Assembly (NCBI RefSeq): GCF_001557535.2
Contig: NZ_CP014306.1
Span: forward strand, 682,001-746,000
Length of the DNA: 64,000 bases
Direction of reading: 5' to 3'
Source: Burkholderia sp. PAMC 26561
GTDB taxonomy: Bacteria > Pseudomonadota > Gammaproteobacteria > Burkholderiales > Burkholderiaceae
Shown here piece by piece: positions 27,817-40,470 of the stretch (its first letter is position 1; every line of letters starts with the position of its first letter). The notes below the pieces were generated by a model, which did not search any database, was not told the origin of the DNA, and saw nothing but the letters and a program-made list of their open reading frames with translations. A program made the translations under genes and the position numbers.

Positions 27817-29214
27817 ATGCCGCTAGCCATCAAAGCTTTCGTTGCCCCTCTCATCGTCGCGTGTGCGATGTTCATGGAAAGCGTCGATGCCAACGTCATC
27901 GTCACCGCGATCCCCGAAATGGCCAAAGCTTTCGGCCGCGATCCTGTAACGCTAAAGATTGCGGTCACGAGTTATGTGCTCGGCCTCGGCGTGTTCATTC
28001 CGATCTGCGGCTGGGTCGCCGACCGCTTTGGCGCGCGCACCATCTTTCGTCTTGCCATCGGCATCTTCGTGGCCGGCTCCATCTTGTGCGCGGCGTCCAC
28101 CTCGCTGATTCCCTTCACCCTCGCGCGTTTCGTGCAGGGCGTCGGCGGCGCGATGATGGTCCCGGTCGGGCGGATCATCATCTTCCGCTCGGTGCGCCGC
28201 TCGGAGTTCATCCGGGCGATGAACTACCTGTCGCTGCCTGCCATGTTCGGTCCCGCGGTCGGTCCGCTGCTCGGCGGGTTCATCACGACGTACCTGCACT
28301 GGCGCCTGATTTTCTTCATCAACATCCCGATCGGTATTGCCGGGATCTACCTCACGAACAAGTACATTGCGAATGTGCGCGAGGCGCATCCGGGGCCGCT
28401 CGACTGGCTTGGCTTCTTTTTATCGGCGATGGGCGGCACGTTGTTCCTGCTCGGACTCTCGCTGATCGGCGGCGAACTGGTCACGGATCGGGTCGCGGCG
28501 GGCATGGCGCTCGGCGGCGTGGTTTTCCTCGTGCTCTATTTTCTCCACTCGCGGCGCATCAAGTTGCCACTGCTCGATCTGAGCTTCCTGCGCGTGCCGA
28601 CCTTCCAGGCGAGCGTGGTCGGCGGGTCGCTGTTTCGTATCGGCTTGGGCGCCGTGCCGTTCCTGCTGCCGCTCGCCATGCAGGAGGGACTCGGCATGAG
28701 CGCGTTCAAGTCGGGCTCGATCACATGCGCGTCCGCGGTTGGCGGCATGTTCATGCGCTCGCTGGCCTCGCGCGTGCTGCACCGCTTCGGCTTCCGGCAG
28801 ACGCTGATGGTGAATGCCGCGCTCTCCGGCATCGCGATCGCGGCGTGCGGCATGTTCTATCCGGGCACGCCGACGTGGCTCATCTGGGCGGTCGTGCTGC
28901 TCGGCGGATTCTTCCCGGCGCTGCAATTCACGAGCCTCAACTCGCTGACCTACGCAGAAATCGAAAGCCGCGATGTGGGCCGCGCGACGAGTCTCGGCAG
29001 TTTCATCCAGCAGGTTTCGCTGGGCTTGGGCGTGACGGTCGGCGGGATCGCGCTGCAGATCTCTCACGATCTGCAAGGCCATCCGCAGATGGTCTGGTCG
29101 GACTTCTGGCCGGCGTTCGTGGTTGTCGGCATGTTTTCGTTTCTTTCGATTCCCATTACCGCGAAGCTTTCCCGTGATGCCGGGCATGAGATCTCGCGTG
29201 GAACGCGAGGGTAA
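27817..29214 (+). CDS. MFS drug/metabolite exporter (DHA2 family)
   Basis: 465-aa inner-membrane proton-driven exporter of the major facilitator superfamily. The first membrane half has the usual GWVADRFGARTIFRLAIG loop (motif A) and FVQGVGGAMMVPVGR. The length and the motif FITTYLHWRLIFFINIPIG place it in the EmrB/QacA-like DHA2 group with 14 predicted helices. The ATG at 27817 has GAAGAG upstream. It is transcribed against both neighbours and separates nrdB/DUF3820 from nrdA. No regulator is adjacent, so the substrate is unknown. Confidence 0.85.
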   Translation: MPLAIKAFVAPLIVACAMFMESVDANVIVTAIPEMAKAFGRDPVTLKIAVTSYVLGLGVFIPICGWVADRFGARTIFRLAIGIFVAGSILCAASTSLIPFTLARFVQGVGGAMMVPVGRIIIFRSVRRSEFIRAMNYLSLPAMFGPAVGPLLGGFITTYLHWRLIFFINIPIGIAGIYLTNKYIANVREAHPGPLDWLGFFLSAMGGTLFLLGLSLIGGELVTDRVAAGMALGGVVFLVLYFLHSRRIKLPLLDLSFLRVPTFQASVVGGSLFRIGLGAVPFLLPLAMQEGLGMSAFKSGSITCASAVGGMFMRSLASRVLHRFGFRQTLMVNAALSGIAIAACGMFYPGTPTWLIWAVVLLGGFFPALQFTSLNSLTYAEIESRDVGRATSLGSFIQQVSLGLGVTVGGIALQISHDLQGHPQMVWSDFWPAFVVVGMFSFLSIPITAKLSRDAGHEISRGTRG

Positions 29215-29229
29215 GCGGCGAGTACAAAT

Positions 29230-29255
29230 GGAAAAGGCCGGTATCGAATCCGGCC
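29230..29255 (-). terminator. Intrinsic terminator of nrdA
   Basis: GGCCGG / CCGGCC stem with an 8-base loop; on the minus strand it ends in TTTT about 100 bp past the nrdA stop. It also lies just after the convergent MFS gene. Confidence 0.55.
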
Positions 29256-29356
29256 GCCACTTCCTGACCAGGAAGAACAACCATATCCGTACCGGCCTCT
29301 ACTAACTACTGTACTTATTAGCGACGGGCCATCTGCAACCCGTCGCCTGCATCTTC

Positions 29357-32371
<3,015 letters not shown>

Positions 32372-32377
32372 GTGCAA

Positions 32378-32882
32378 ATCTCCTGGTGTTCGATGGTGCG
32401 GAACGTCCGCGGATTGAGATGCGTGCCGTGCGCGCTTGGCTAGCTTTTTACTGCTGGATGCTGCTCATGCCGCCCGCGCACGACGATGAAATTGAGAATG
32501 GTCAGCTTGGGAAATTGCCGCTGCGATCAATAAGATCGCGATGGTAAATCACTCACTACGCCTATCTGCCCCCGAGTGTTTCAACCCGACTCGCCGGCGA
32601 TTTTCACGCGGCGAATCAGTTGCTTATGCGGCGTCTTGTTCTATGGCCGCACAAGCATGCGGCGCCGGCTCTGTGAGCAGGGCGCCGCCTTGACAACACA
32701 ACATATAGTGCGATTTACGTCTCTGAGCACCAAGTATAGTGACATTCCGCACAGTCTCAAAAACTTTTATTTGCTGAGGAATCGACTAACCGGGCTTGAC
32801 TTTTCGAATGCCAAAGTCGGGCAAGGGCTCGCGAGCTTGTAATGATTTAATGCGCTGCGCTGCAAAATGAAAGACAGGGATG
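32378..32882 (-). promoter_or_regulatory. nrdA promoter region with two NrdR boxes, and its leader
   Basis: On the minus strand TTGAGA (32760-32755) and TATACT (32738-32733) with a 16-bp spacer form a near-consensus promoter. NrdR box 2 (TCACTATACTTGGTGC, 32742-32727) covers the -10; box 1 (GCACTATATGTTGTGT, 32711-32696) follows 31 bp downstream. A perfect hairpin (GCGGCGCC ... GGCGCCGC, 32659-32688) comes just after. The remaining ~280 bp to nrdA is a long leader with no gene. The part 32760-32882 contains ampD's 3' flank. Confidence 0.75.
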
Positions 32883-33476
32883 TCAAGCAGTGCGCGCGTT
32901 GGCGAGATAGGGAAAGTACTGAAGAGGAAGTTCACAACCGTGTTGCAGCCGCGACCATTCGAAGTGCGGACCGGGATCGGTCTTGCGGCCCGGCGCAATG
33001 TCCGAATGGCCGGCGAAGGCGTCGATTGGATAACGCTGCATGGTCGCGCGGACCACCTCGTCGAGCGACGCGTACTGGGCATCTTCGAACGGGCTTGTGT
33101 CGCTGCCTTCCAGCTCGATGCCCACCGAAAAATCATTGCAGCGTTCGCGCCCGAAGAAATTCGATAACCCCGCGTGCCACGCGCGCTCGTTGCACGAGAC
33201 ATATTGCTCGACCACGCCGTCGCGGCGAATGACGAAATGCGACGAGACGCGCATGCCGCGCAACTGGTCGTAGTACGGATGGGCGTCGTGATCGAGACGG
33301 TTCTGGAAGAGCTCGGTGATCGCGCTGCCGCCGAAGTCATCGGGCGGCAGGCTGATGTTGTGAACCACGATCAGCGTCGGTTCAATGCTGCCCGGACGCA
33401 CTTCAAAGTTGGGCGACGGCAACCGGCGCGCTGATGAATACCATCCATCCTCGCCGATGAAACCTGCTTCGTTCAT
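32883..33476 (-). CDS. ampD: 1,6-anhydro-N-acetylmuramyl-L-alanine amidase
   Basis: Zinc amidase of peptidoglycan recycling that removes the peptide from anhydroMurNAc-peptides in the cytoplasm, 197 aa. Zn ligands are His39 (VVHNISL), His157 (FAGHSDIAPGR) and Asp167 (KTDPG). No signal peptide is present, so it is the cytoplasmic AmpD. The ATG at 33476 overlaps the upstream PP0621-like gene by 4 bp. The upstream frame to 33596 is a shadow. mpl at 14 kb acts in the same recycling pathway. Confidence 0.95.
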   Translation of the reverse strand: MNEAGFIGEDGWYSSARRLPSPNFEVRPGSIEPTLIVVHNISLPPDDFGGSAITELFQNRLDHDAHPYYDQLRGMRVSSHFVIRRDGVVEQYVSCNERAWHAGLSNFFGRERCNDFSVGIELEGSDTSPFEDAQYASLDEVVRATMQRYPIDAFAGHSDIAPGRKTDPGPHFEWSRLQHGCELPLQYFPYLANARTA

Positions 33477-33799
33477 CGTGCGTCGCGGCCTGTCGGGCGC
33501 GCGGCGTGACGTTGAGCGTGGTCGACGGAGCAGAAGCGGTGGCCTGCCGCGACGACCGCGTCGCTGCTCGGCGTATGCACGCCGCATTCGGCGCAACGCA
33601 CGAGTGCATCGGGAAGTTGCGGCGCGCTGGAGGCCGAAGGACCGCGAGAGGCCCGCGCACTGCCAGTGCCATTGCCATTGCCGGCACCATTACCCGCGCC
33701 GGCCTGCGCACCGCCGGCGGCAGCCTGGGCGCGCTTGAGCTTTTTGAAAAGCCACTGGCTCGCGAAGAACACAAATATGAGAAGGATGATTTGGCGCAT
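33473..33799 (-). CDS. PP0621-family protein with zinc-ribbon-like cysteines
   Basis: 108-aa protein of the PP0621 family. One N-terminal membrane helix (residues 3-17) is followed by a low-complexity Gly/Ala/Asn-rich segment, then a C-terminal CAEC-x17-C-x2-H-type motif (CAECGVHTPSSDAVVAAGHRFCSVDHAQRH). It resembles a small metal-binding module and overlaps ampD by 4 bp. Function is not known. Confidence 0.75.
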   Translation of the reverse strand: MRQIILLIFVFFASQWLFKKLKRAQAAAGGAQAGAGNGAGNGNGTGSARASRGPSASSAPQLPDALVRCAECGVHTPSSDAVVAAGHRFCSVDHAQRHAARPTGRDAR

Positions 33800-33856
33800 G
33801 AGCTTAGTAATAGACGAAGCAGAAGAAGCAATAGACGCGAAGCCGGGGCGAACGCG

Positions 33857-34780
33857 TCAGACGACCGCGCGATGCAGCAGCACTTCGAACACAAAGCGGC
33901 TGCCCACATACGCAAGCAGCAGCGCCACGAACGACGCGAGCACCCAGCGCAACGCAGCGCGGCCACGCCAACCGGAGACGCGGCGGGCGGTCAGCAAAGC
34001 GCCGAACATCAACCACGACAGAATCGCGAACACCGTCTTGTGATCGAGCCTGAACGCCTTGTCGACGAGTTGTTCGTTGAACGCAACGCCCGAGATCAGC
34101 GTGAGCGTCAACAGCACGAACCCCGCCGAAATCAGGCGAAACAATAATTTTTCGAGCGTGAGCAACGGCGGCAAGGTATCGAGCCAGCTCGATACCCAGC
34201 TATTCGATGTATGCCGCGTCGCCGTGCCGCGCATGTTCTGCAATCGCCTTTCGACCATCAACATGAGGATGGCGTGGAGCGCCGCGATGGCAAACAATCC
34301 ATACGCAATATTGGCGATCAGGAAGTGCAGCTTGAACATGGGCGCGGCCGAATACGGCAACACGCGCACGCCGCCGAAGAACAGCGGCATCACCGACGCG
34401 ACGCACGCGAGCGGCAATACGAGCAGCCGCAAGCCGTCGAGCGGGAAGAAGAAACTTTCGATCCAGTAGATGCCCGCACCCAGCCAGAACATGGCGGAGA
34501 GCGCAAACGCGAAGCCGAACACCATCGCGTTCTGAGGAAAGATGGTGGTGTGCAGCAGCACGCCATGCAAAAGCAACGCTACGCCGAGCAGCACGCGCCC
34601 CATGGAACTCATGCCCGACGCCTTCGATACCCGCCCGCTATCCATGGAGCTGCCCACACGGGCACCCGCCGGCATGCCGGCGAGCGCCGGTTCGACCGAC
34701 GTGTCGCGATGCGCGCGCCAGCCCGCTACGGCAAGTCCGCCGTAGAGAAGCGCAGTGAGGGCATACAGTACAATATCCAT
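33857..34780 (-). CDS. ypjD: CcsA/HemX-type membrane protein, YpjD-like
   Basis: 307-aa integral membrane protein with about eight hydrophobic segments, related to the CcsA/HemX family (cytochrome c assembly protein domain). Conserved features are LHAILML (His in a helix), FRLDHKTVFAILSWLMFG and WLGAGIYWIESFFFPLDG. In beta-proteobacteria this gene commonly faces ffh, as here: the two are divergent with a 119-bp spacer. A role in haem handling has been proposed for relatives; not established. Confidence 0.85.
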   Translation of the reverse strand: MDIVLYALTALLYGGLAVAGWRAHRDTSVEPALAGMPAGARVGSSMDSGRVSKASGMSSMGRVLLGVALLLHGVLLHTTIFPQNAMVFGFAFALSAMFWLGAGIYWIESFFFPLDGLRLLVLPLACVASVMPLFFGGVRVLPYSAAPMFKLHFLIANIAYGLFAIAALHAILMLMVERRLQNMRGTATRHTSNSWVSSWLDTLPPLLTLEKLLFRLISAGFVLLTLTLISGVAFNEQLVDKAFRLDHKTVFAILSWLMFGALLTARRVSGWRGRAALRWVLASFVALLLAYVGSRFVFEVLLHRAVV

Positions 34781-34899
34781 GATTGAAGTTTACACCAGGC
34801 CCCGAGGCCGCGACGTCTTCCCCCTTCTCGCAAAGGGCTGCCGAGACGCCGTTATCGCTTAGTTACCGACACTTACCGGCCGCACTCTCACACGCTCCC

Positions 34900-36267
34900 A
34901 TGCTAGACACACTCACTACACGGATGGCGCGCGTCGTAAAGACGCTGCGCGGCGAAGCCCGGCTCACCGAGGCTAACACGCAGGAAATGCTGCGCGAAGT
35001 ACGCCTGGCGCTGCTCGAGGCCGACGTTGCGCTGCCGGTCGTGCGCGAATTCATCGCCAAGGTGAAGGAAAAGGCGCTTGGCGAAGAGGTGATCTCAAGC
35101 TTGTCGCCGGGTCAGGCGCTGGTCGGCGTGGTGCAGCGCGAGCTGACGGCGATCATCGGCGGGGATTATGAGGGCAAGGCGGTCGAGCTGAATCTTGCCG
35201 TCACGCCACCTGCAATCATACTCATGGCCGGTCTGCAAGGTGCGGGCAAGACCACCACGACCGGCAAGCTCGCCAAGCTGCTGCGCGAAAAGCACAAGAA
35301 AAAGGTGCTGACGGTGTCGGTCGACGTGTATCGACCGGCTGCTATCGCGCAGTTGAAAACGGTGACCGAACAGGTTGGCGCGGACTTTTTCCCGTCGGAA
35401 CCGGATCAGAAACCGGCGGACATTGCGCGGGCGGCGGTGGATTGGGCGAAACGCCACTTCCACGACGTGCTGATCGTCGATACGGCCGGCCGGCTCGGTA
35501 TCGACGAAGCCATGATGAAGGAAATCACCGAGCTTCACGGCATCCTGAAACCGGCGGAAACGCTGTTCGTAGTCGACGCCATGCTCGGCCAGGACGCGGT
35601 CAATACGGCCAAGGCGTTCAGTGACGCCCTGCCGCTGACCGGCGTGGTGCTCACCAAGCTCGACGGCGATTCCCGCGGCGGCGCGGCGCTTTCCGTGCGC
35701 CACGTGACCGGCAAGCCGATCAAGTTCGTAGGCGTCGCCGAAAAGCTCGACGGCCTGGAAGTGTTCCACCCGGATCGCATGGCGAACCGGATTCTCGGCA
35801 TGGGTGACATTCTCGCCCTGGTCGAGGAAGCGCAGAAAGGCGTGGACAGCGCTGCCGCGCAAAAACTCGCCGACAAGGTCAAGAAAGGCGGCGATTTCGA
35901 CCTGAACGACTTCCGCGCCCAACTCGCGCAGATGAAGAACATGGGCGGTTTGTCGTCGCTGATGGACAAGCTGCCGGCGCAATTCCAGCAAGCTGCGGCG
36001 GGAGCGAACATGGGTATCGCTGAAAAGCAGATGCGCCGCATGGAAGGCATCATCAATTCCATGACGCTTGCGGAGCGTGCGAAACCCGACCTCATCAAGG
36101 CGCAGCGCAAACGCCGGATCGCCGCGGGCGCGGGCGTGCAAGTGCAGGAAGTGAACCGCATGCTGAATCAGTACGAGCAAATGCGCGGCATGATGAAAAA
36201 GCTGAAGGGCGGTAATCTGCAGAAAATGATGCGCGGCATGAAAGGCATGATGCCGGGCATGCGCTAA
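34900..36267 (+). CDS. ffh: Signal recognition particle protein Ffh
   Basis: GTPase that, with 4.5S RNA, targets nascent inner-membrane proteins to FtsY/SecYEG, 455 aa. The N and G domains carry GLQGAGKTTT (residues 111-120), DTAGRLGIDE and TKLDGDSRGGAAL. The C-terminal M domain is methionine-rich (MKKLKGGNLQKMMRGMKGMM). ATG 34900 is chosen, as the 39 upstream codons do not resemble Ffh. No ribosome-binding site is obvious. The 4.5S RNA gene is not in the window. Confidence 0.97.
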   Translation: MLDTLTTRMARVVKTLRGEARLTEANTQEMLREVRLALLEADVALPVVREFIAKVKEKALGEEVISSLSPGQALVGVVQRELTAIIGGDYEGKAVELNLAVTPPAIILMAGLQGAGKTTTTGKLAKLLREKHKKKVLTVSVDVYRPAAIAQLKTVTEQVGADFFPSEPDQKPADIARAAVDWAKRHFHDVLIVDTAGRLGIDEAMMKEITELHGILKPAETLFVVDAMLGQDAVNTAKAFSDALPLTGVVLTKLDGDSRGGAALSVRHVTGKPIKFVGVAEKLDGLEVFHPDRMANRILGMGDILALVEEAQKGVDSAAAQKLADKVKKGGDFDLNDFRAQLAQMKNMGGLSSLMDKLPAQFQQAAAGANMGIAEKQMRRMEGIINSMTLAERAKPDLIKAQRKRRIAAGAGVQVQEVNRMLNQYEQMRGMMKKLKGGNLQKMMRGMKGMMPGMR

Positions 36268-36415
36268 GCGCTCATCTTTTTTTGTCCGACAATCGGCTTT
36301 GATTCGATCGGCCCGGGTTTCATCGAGGAACTCGGGTTTATCATGTCGTGGCGCGCGCCTGAGCGTTGGCGCCCTCGTCGCTCCTTTTTAGCCTCATACC
36401 CTCCCCGCCTGCCCT

Positions 36416-36967
36416 ATGAACCGCGAAGAAGCACTCCACATTTTCAGCCACTCCGAAGAGATTGTTTCGGCGCAGGACGTGACCGCGTCGATCGTCAACA
36501 TGGCGAAAGCCATCGGCGCGAGCACCGGCGAAGAATTTCCGCTCGTGCTGTCCGTCATGGGCGGCGCGGCGGTGTTCACCGGCATGCTGCTGCCGCATCT
36601 CGACTTCCCGCTCGAGTTCGACTACATCCATTTGACGCGCTACCGCAACACGACCAAGGGCGGCGACAAGATGGAATGGCGCGTGGCGCCGGCGGAGGCG
36701 GTGAAGGATCGCGTGGTGCTCGTACTCGACGACATCCTGGATGAAGGCGAAACCATGGCCGCCATCCGCGACCGGATCATGGCAATGGGCGCGAAGAAAT
36801 TCCTCTCGGCGGTGCTCTGCGAGAAGCTCATCAGCAAAGAGAAACCGCTGCGTCCGGATTTTTGCGGTTTCGAAGTCCCCGACCGTTACGTGTTCGGCTG
36901 CGGCATGGACGCGAAAGGCTATTGGCGTAACCTGCCGACCATCCGGGCACTGACTGAAGGTGCATGA
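36416..36967 (+). CDS. Hypoxanthine-guanine phosphoribosyltransferase
   Basis: Purine-salvage enzyme that joins PRPP to hypoxanthine or guanine, 183 aa. The PRPP-binding loop is VVLVLDDILDEGETM; HLTRYRN and DRYVFGCGMDAKGYWRNLP are further family segments. In beta-proteobacteria this gene often carries the label hpt, though substrate preference is not fixed by sequence. A strong convergent terminator follows. A 14-bp duplication sits at its 3' end. Confidence 0.9.
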   Translation: MNREEALHIFSHSEEIVSAQDVTASIVNMAKAIGASTGEEFPLVLSVMGGAAVFTGMLLPHLDFPLEFDYIHLTRYRNTTKGGDKMEWRVAPAEAVKDRVVLVLDDILDEGETMAAIRDRIMAMGAKKFLSAVLCEKLISKEKPLRPDFCGFEVPDRYVFGCGMDAKGYWRNLPTIRALTEGA

Positions 36968-37025
36968 TTGAAGGCGCGTGATTGAAGGCGCGTGACCGGC
37001 CGAACGGCCATTGCAGCAGAAAGTG

Positions 37026-37060
37026 AAAAAGGCCGTTTCAACTCAAGTTGAAACGGCCTT
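37026..37060. terminator. Bidirectional terminator between the PRTase gene and marC
   Basis: Perfect 13-bp stem GGCCGTTTCAACT / AGTTGAAACGGCC with a 2-base loop, flanked by A5 on the left and TT-CTGTCTTATT on the right. It serves the convergent PRTase gene (plus) and marC (minus). Confidence 0.85.
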
Positions 37061-37083
37061 CTGTCTTATTGGCAGCAACGAAA

Positions 37084-37695
37084 TCAGCCGTTCGCCGCCA
37101 GTTGATGTACGAAGGTCCGAATCCCGGTCAGGATCATTTCGACGGATATGGACACGAGCACCAGTCCCATCAGCCTTTCGAACGCCGTCACCGCGCGTTC
37201 GCCGAGCCAGTGCTGAATCTTCTCGGCCATGACCAGCACGATCGCGCAGACGAACATGGTCACGGTCAGCGCGCCGATCCATTCCCACATCTGCCCCGGC
37301 GCCTGCGATGTCAGCAGCATCACGGTCGCCAACGCCGACGGACCGGCGAGCGCCGGAATGGCCAGCGGCACGATCAGCGGTTCACCGCCGCGCGAATCGC
37401 CGCCCATGGGGCCATCGGGATGCGGGAAGATCATTCGCAGCGCGATCAGGAACAGCACGATCCCGCCACCCAGCCGCAGCGACAAGTCTGTCAGGCTCAT
37501 CGCGCGAAGAAAGCGGTCGCCGACCAGCATGAACAGCAGCAAGATCCCGAACGCGATCGCGACTTCACGCAGGATCACAACCCGCCGGCGCTCCTTCGCC
37601 ACACCACGCAACGCGTTGATGAAGATCGGGATGTTGCCGAGCGGATCGGTGATCAGGATCAGCAGCACCGTCGCCGAGAGGAAGTTGTACTGCAC
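37084..37695 (-). CDS. MarC-family integral membrane protein
   Basis: 203-aa inner-membrane protein with six hydrophobic segments of the MarC/UPF0056 (YhgN-like) family. The start LSATVLLILITDPLGNIPIF and LRLGGGIVLFLIALRMIFP are family signatures. MarC was once linked to antibiotic resistance, but that role has been withdrawn for E. coli; some relatives are annotated as amino-acid transporters. The start is GTG at 37695, one base after the proS stop. Confidence 0.85.
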   Translation of the reverse strand: MQYNFLSATVLLILITDPLGNIPIFINALRGVAKERRRVVILREVAIAFGILLLFMLVGDRFLRAMSLTDLSLRLGGGIVLFLIALRMIFPHPDGPMGGDSRGGEPLIVPLAIPALAGPSALATVMLLTSQAPGQMWEWIGALTVTMFVCAIVLVMAEKIQHWLGERAVTAFERLMGLVLVSISVEMILTGIRTFVHQLAANG

Positions 37696-37696
37696 G

Positions 37697-39445
37697 TTAC
37701 TTCGTCACTCCACCCGCCAGCGCGGCTCGTACCTTCTCGATCACCACATTCGCGGCGTCATCGACCGGTAACAACGTCGCTTCTGCGTCGCGTCGTGCCT
37801 GGTATTCGAGCTTGCCTTCCTTCAGCCCGCGATCACCGATCACCAGCCGATGCGGCACGCCGATCAGCTCCCAATCTGCGAACATCACACCCGGCCGCTC
37901 GCCGCGATCGTCCAGGATCACGTCGATACCCGCCGCCTGCAGCGTTGCATACAGCTTGTCGGCCTGCTCGCGCACGGCCTCGCTGCGGTCACAGCCCATG
38001 GGGCAGAGCACGACTTCGAACGGTGCGATCGATTCCGGCCAGATGATGCCCTTGGCATCGAAATTCTGTTCGATCGCCGCACCCAGAACCCGCGTGATGC
38101 CGATGCCGTAACAGCCCATCAGCATCTTGGCCGGCTTGCCGTTTTCATCGAGGAACGTCGCGCCCATGGCGTCCGAATACTTCGTGCCGAGCTGGAACAC
38201 GTGGCCCACTTCAATGCCGCGGCAAATTTCGAGCGCACCCTTGCCGTCCGGCGAAGGATCGCCCGCCAGCACATTGCGGATGTCCGCCACGACCGGTTCC
38301 GGCAGATCGCGGCCCCAGTTCACGCCGGTGATGTGATAGTCCACCTCGTTCGCGCCGACCACGAAATCGCTCATGTTCGCGACCGTGCGGTCCGCGATCA
38401 CCTTGACCGGCTTCTTCGTGTTGATCGGGCCGAGATACCCGGGCGGCGTGCCGAAGGTATCGATGATCTCCGCTTCCGTGGCGAACCGGTAACCCGACAA
38501 GCCCGGCAGCTTGCCCGTCTTGATGTCGTTGAGCGAATGGTCGCCGCGCAGCATCAGCAACCAGATGGTCGCCTCGGCGCCTTCGTTTTCGGTTGCGAGG
38601 ATGATCGACTTGATGGTCCGTTGCAGCGGAATGTTCAGCAACTCGGCCACGGCCTCGCACTTCGCCTTGCCCGGTGTTGCAGTCTTCTTCATTTCCTCGG
38701 CCGGCGCCGCACGGGTGGCGTTCAGCGGCAACGCCTCTGCCGCTTCGATGTTCGCCGCGTAATCCGATGCCGGGTTGTACGCAATCGCGTCTTCGCCGGT
38801 GTCGGCGATCACGTGGAATTCATGCGAACCGCTGCCGCCAATCGATCCGTTATCTGCCGCGACCGCACGGAATTCCAGGCCGATGCGCGAGAACACCCGC
38901 GCGTAGGCATCGAACATTTTCTTGTACGACTCGGCAAGACCCGCTTGGTTGCGATCGAACGAATACGCGTCCTTCATGATGAATTCGCGGCCGCGCATCA
39001 CGCCGAAACGCGGGCGGATTTCATCGCGGAATTTCGTCTGGATCTGATAGAAATTGACCGGCAATTGCCTGTAGCTCTTGATCTCGCGGCGCGCAATGTC
39101 CGTCACCACTTCTTCGTGCGTCGGGCCGACCACGAAATCGCGGTCGTGACGATCCTTGATACGCAGCAATTCCGGCCCGTATTGCTCCCAACGACCCGAC
39201 TCCTGCCAAAGTTCGGCGGGCTGCACCGCGGGCATCAGCAATTCGAGCGCGCCAGCGCGATCCATTTCTTCGCGCACGATGGCTTCCACCTTGCGAATGG
39301 AACGCAGACCGATAGGCAGATAGCTGTAAATGCCGCCGGCGACACGGCGGATCATGCCTGCGCGAACCATGAGCTGATGGCTGACGATTTCTGCGTCGGT
39401 GGGGGCTTCTTTCAGGGTGGCGATAAAGAAACGGGATGCTTTCAT
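37697..39445 (-). CDS. proS: Proline--tRNA ligase, bacterial type
   Basis: Class II aminoacyl-tRNA synthetase that charges tRNA-Pro, 582 aa. It contains motif 1 ([22 protein letters not shown]), motif 2 ([25 protein letters not shown]), the INS editing domain between motifs 2 and 3 (around 230-400, with [15 protein letters not shown]), motif 3 and the anticodon-binding domain. This bacterial INS-containing type is typical of proteobacteria. A tRNA-Pro(CGG) gene is at 45.5 kb. Confidence 0.97.
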   Translation of the reverse strand: MKASRFFIATLKEAPTDAEIVSHQLMVRAGMIRRVAGGIYSYLPIGLRSIRKVEAIVREEMDRAGALELLMPAVQPAELWQESGRWEQYGPELLRIKDRHDRDFVVGPTHEEVVTDIARREIKSYRQLPVNFYQIQTKFRDEIRPRFGVMRGREFIMKDAYSFDRNQAGLAESYKKMFDAYARVFSRIGLEFRAVAADNGSIGGSGSHEFHVIADTGEDAIAYNPASDYAANIEAAEALPLNATRAAPAEEMKKTATPGKAKCEAVAELLNIPLQRTIKSIILATENEGAEATIWLLMLRGDHSLNDIKTGKLPGLSGYRFATEAEIIDTFGTPPGYLGPINTKKPVKVIADRTVANMSDFVVGANEVDYHITGVNWGRDLPEPVVADIRNVLAGDPSPDGKGALEICRGIEVGHVFQLGTKYSDAMGATFLDENGKPAKMLMGCYGIGITRVLGAAIEQNFDAKGIIWPESIAPFEVVLCPMGCDRSEAVREQADKLYATLQAAGIDVILDDRGERPGVMFADWELIGVPHRLVIGDRGLKEGKLEYQARRDAEATLLPVDDAANVVIEKVRAALAGGVTK

Positions 39446-39673
39446 TCAAAAATCTTCCAAAGCGGAGCGCGTCGATTGAATGGGCGGTGAGCGCCCAATC
39501 GTGCTGAACGTGCGGAACGAGTGAACGACGGGACAGCGATGCGGGGCGAAGACCAAAGCGCGCCCGCCTCAACGCCCACACGCAACGAACGCTGGATTCG
39601 GGTTCGTGCCGGTGCGCCAGGCCCGTTATCTGTTTATAATCAAAGCAATTTTAAAGGATTCGAAGGTGGTTGT

Positions 39674-40324
39674 ATGCTGGATCGTGAAGGCTTTCGCCCG
39701 AACGTCGGCATCATCCTCTTGAACGCGCACAACGAAGTGTTTTGGGGCAAGCGGCTGCGTGAACATTCCTGGCAGTTTCCGCAAGGGGGCATCAAGTACG
39801 GCGAGACCCCTGTGCAAGCGATGTATCGGGAGTTACACGAAGAAACCGGTTTGCTGCCGGAACACGTCAAGGTCGTGGGTCGAACCCGCGACTGGCTGCG
39901 TTATGAGGTGCCGGACAAGTTCATCAAGCGCGAAGTGCGCGGTCATTATCGCGGACAAAAGCAGATTTGGTTTTTGTTACGCATGGTTGGCCGCGACTGT
40001 GACATTTGTTTGCGTGCGACTGATCATCCGGAATTCGATGCCTGGCGGTGGAACGAATATTGGGTCCCGCTCGACGCGGTGATCGAGTTCAAGCGTGATG
40101 TTTATCAGCTTGCGCTCACAGAACTTTCTCGCTTCCTGAGGCGCGCCGCCGTGCGTGCCGAGCGCGCGGAACATTTGGCGCGTCATGCGAATCGGTATCC
40201 GCGCGTGATTGGGAGCATGACCATGGAGGACGCGACCGTTTCTGCCAACGGTCAGGTCATTCAGGCAGAATGTTCAGTGACCGAAGAGCTGCATATCTAC
40301 GCACAACGTCCTTCGCGGGATTAG
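39674..40324 (+). CDS. rppH: RNA pyrophosphohydrolase
   Basis: Nudix hydrolase that removes pyrophosphate from 5'-triphosphate mRNA to start decay, 216 aa. The Nudix box runs G-x5-E-x7-R-E-x-x-E-E-x-G at residues 38-60 ([18 protein letters not shown]). Internal motifs are [13 protein letters not shown] and [14 protein letters not shown] 39674 is chosen; the upstream frame to 39521 is not conserved. Beyond the catalytic domain there is a ~50-residue C-terminal tail not needed for catalysis. Confidence 0.94.
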   Translation: MLDREGFRPNVGIILLNAHNEVFWGKRLREHSWQFPQGGIKYGETPVQAMYRELHEETGLLPEHVKVVGRTRDWLRYEVPDKFIKREVRGHYRGQKQIWFLLRMVGRDCDICLRATDHPEFDAWRWNEYWVPLDAVIEFKRDVYQLALTELSRFLRRAAVRAERAEHLARHANRYPRVIGSMTMEDATVSANGQVIQAECSVTEELHIYAQRPSRD

Positions 40325-40339
40325 GACGTGTGTCATCCA

Positions 40340-40374
40340 AAGCGGCGGCGCGGCAACGCGCGCCGCTTTTTTTT
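40340..40374 (+). terminator. Intrinsic terminator after rppH
   Basis: AGCGGCG / CGCCGCT stem with inner GCGCG-GCAA-CGCG and a following run of eight T residues, 16 bp past the rppH stop. Confidence 0.9.
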
Positions 40375-40470
40375 CGTGCAGCGTTGGAGACGGGCCCCAG
40401 GCGTCGTGAGGCTCAAACCATTTGCAGTCGATTTGCAGTCGCTGCTGCATCAACCTCAGGGATTCAAGAA

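Noticed and set aside
34781..36415. 4.5S RNA gene near ffh
   Set aside because: No conserved GGAA tetraloop/AGCA internal-loop hairpin was found on either side of ffh.
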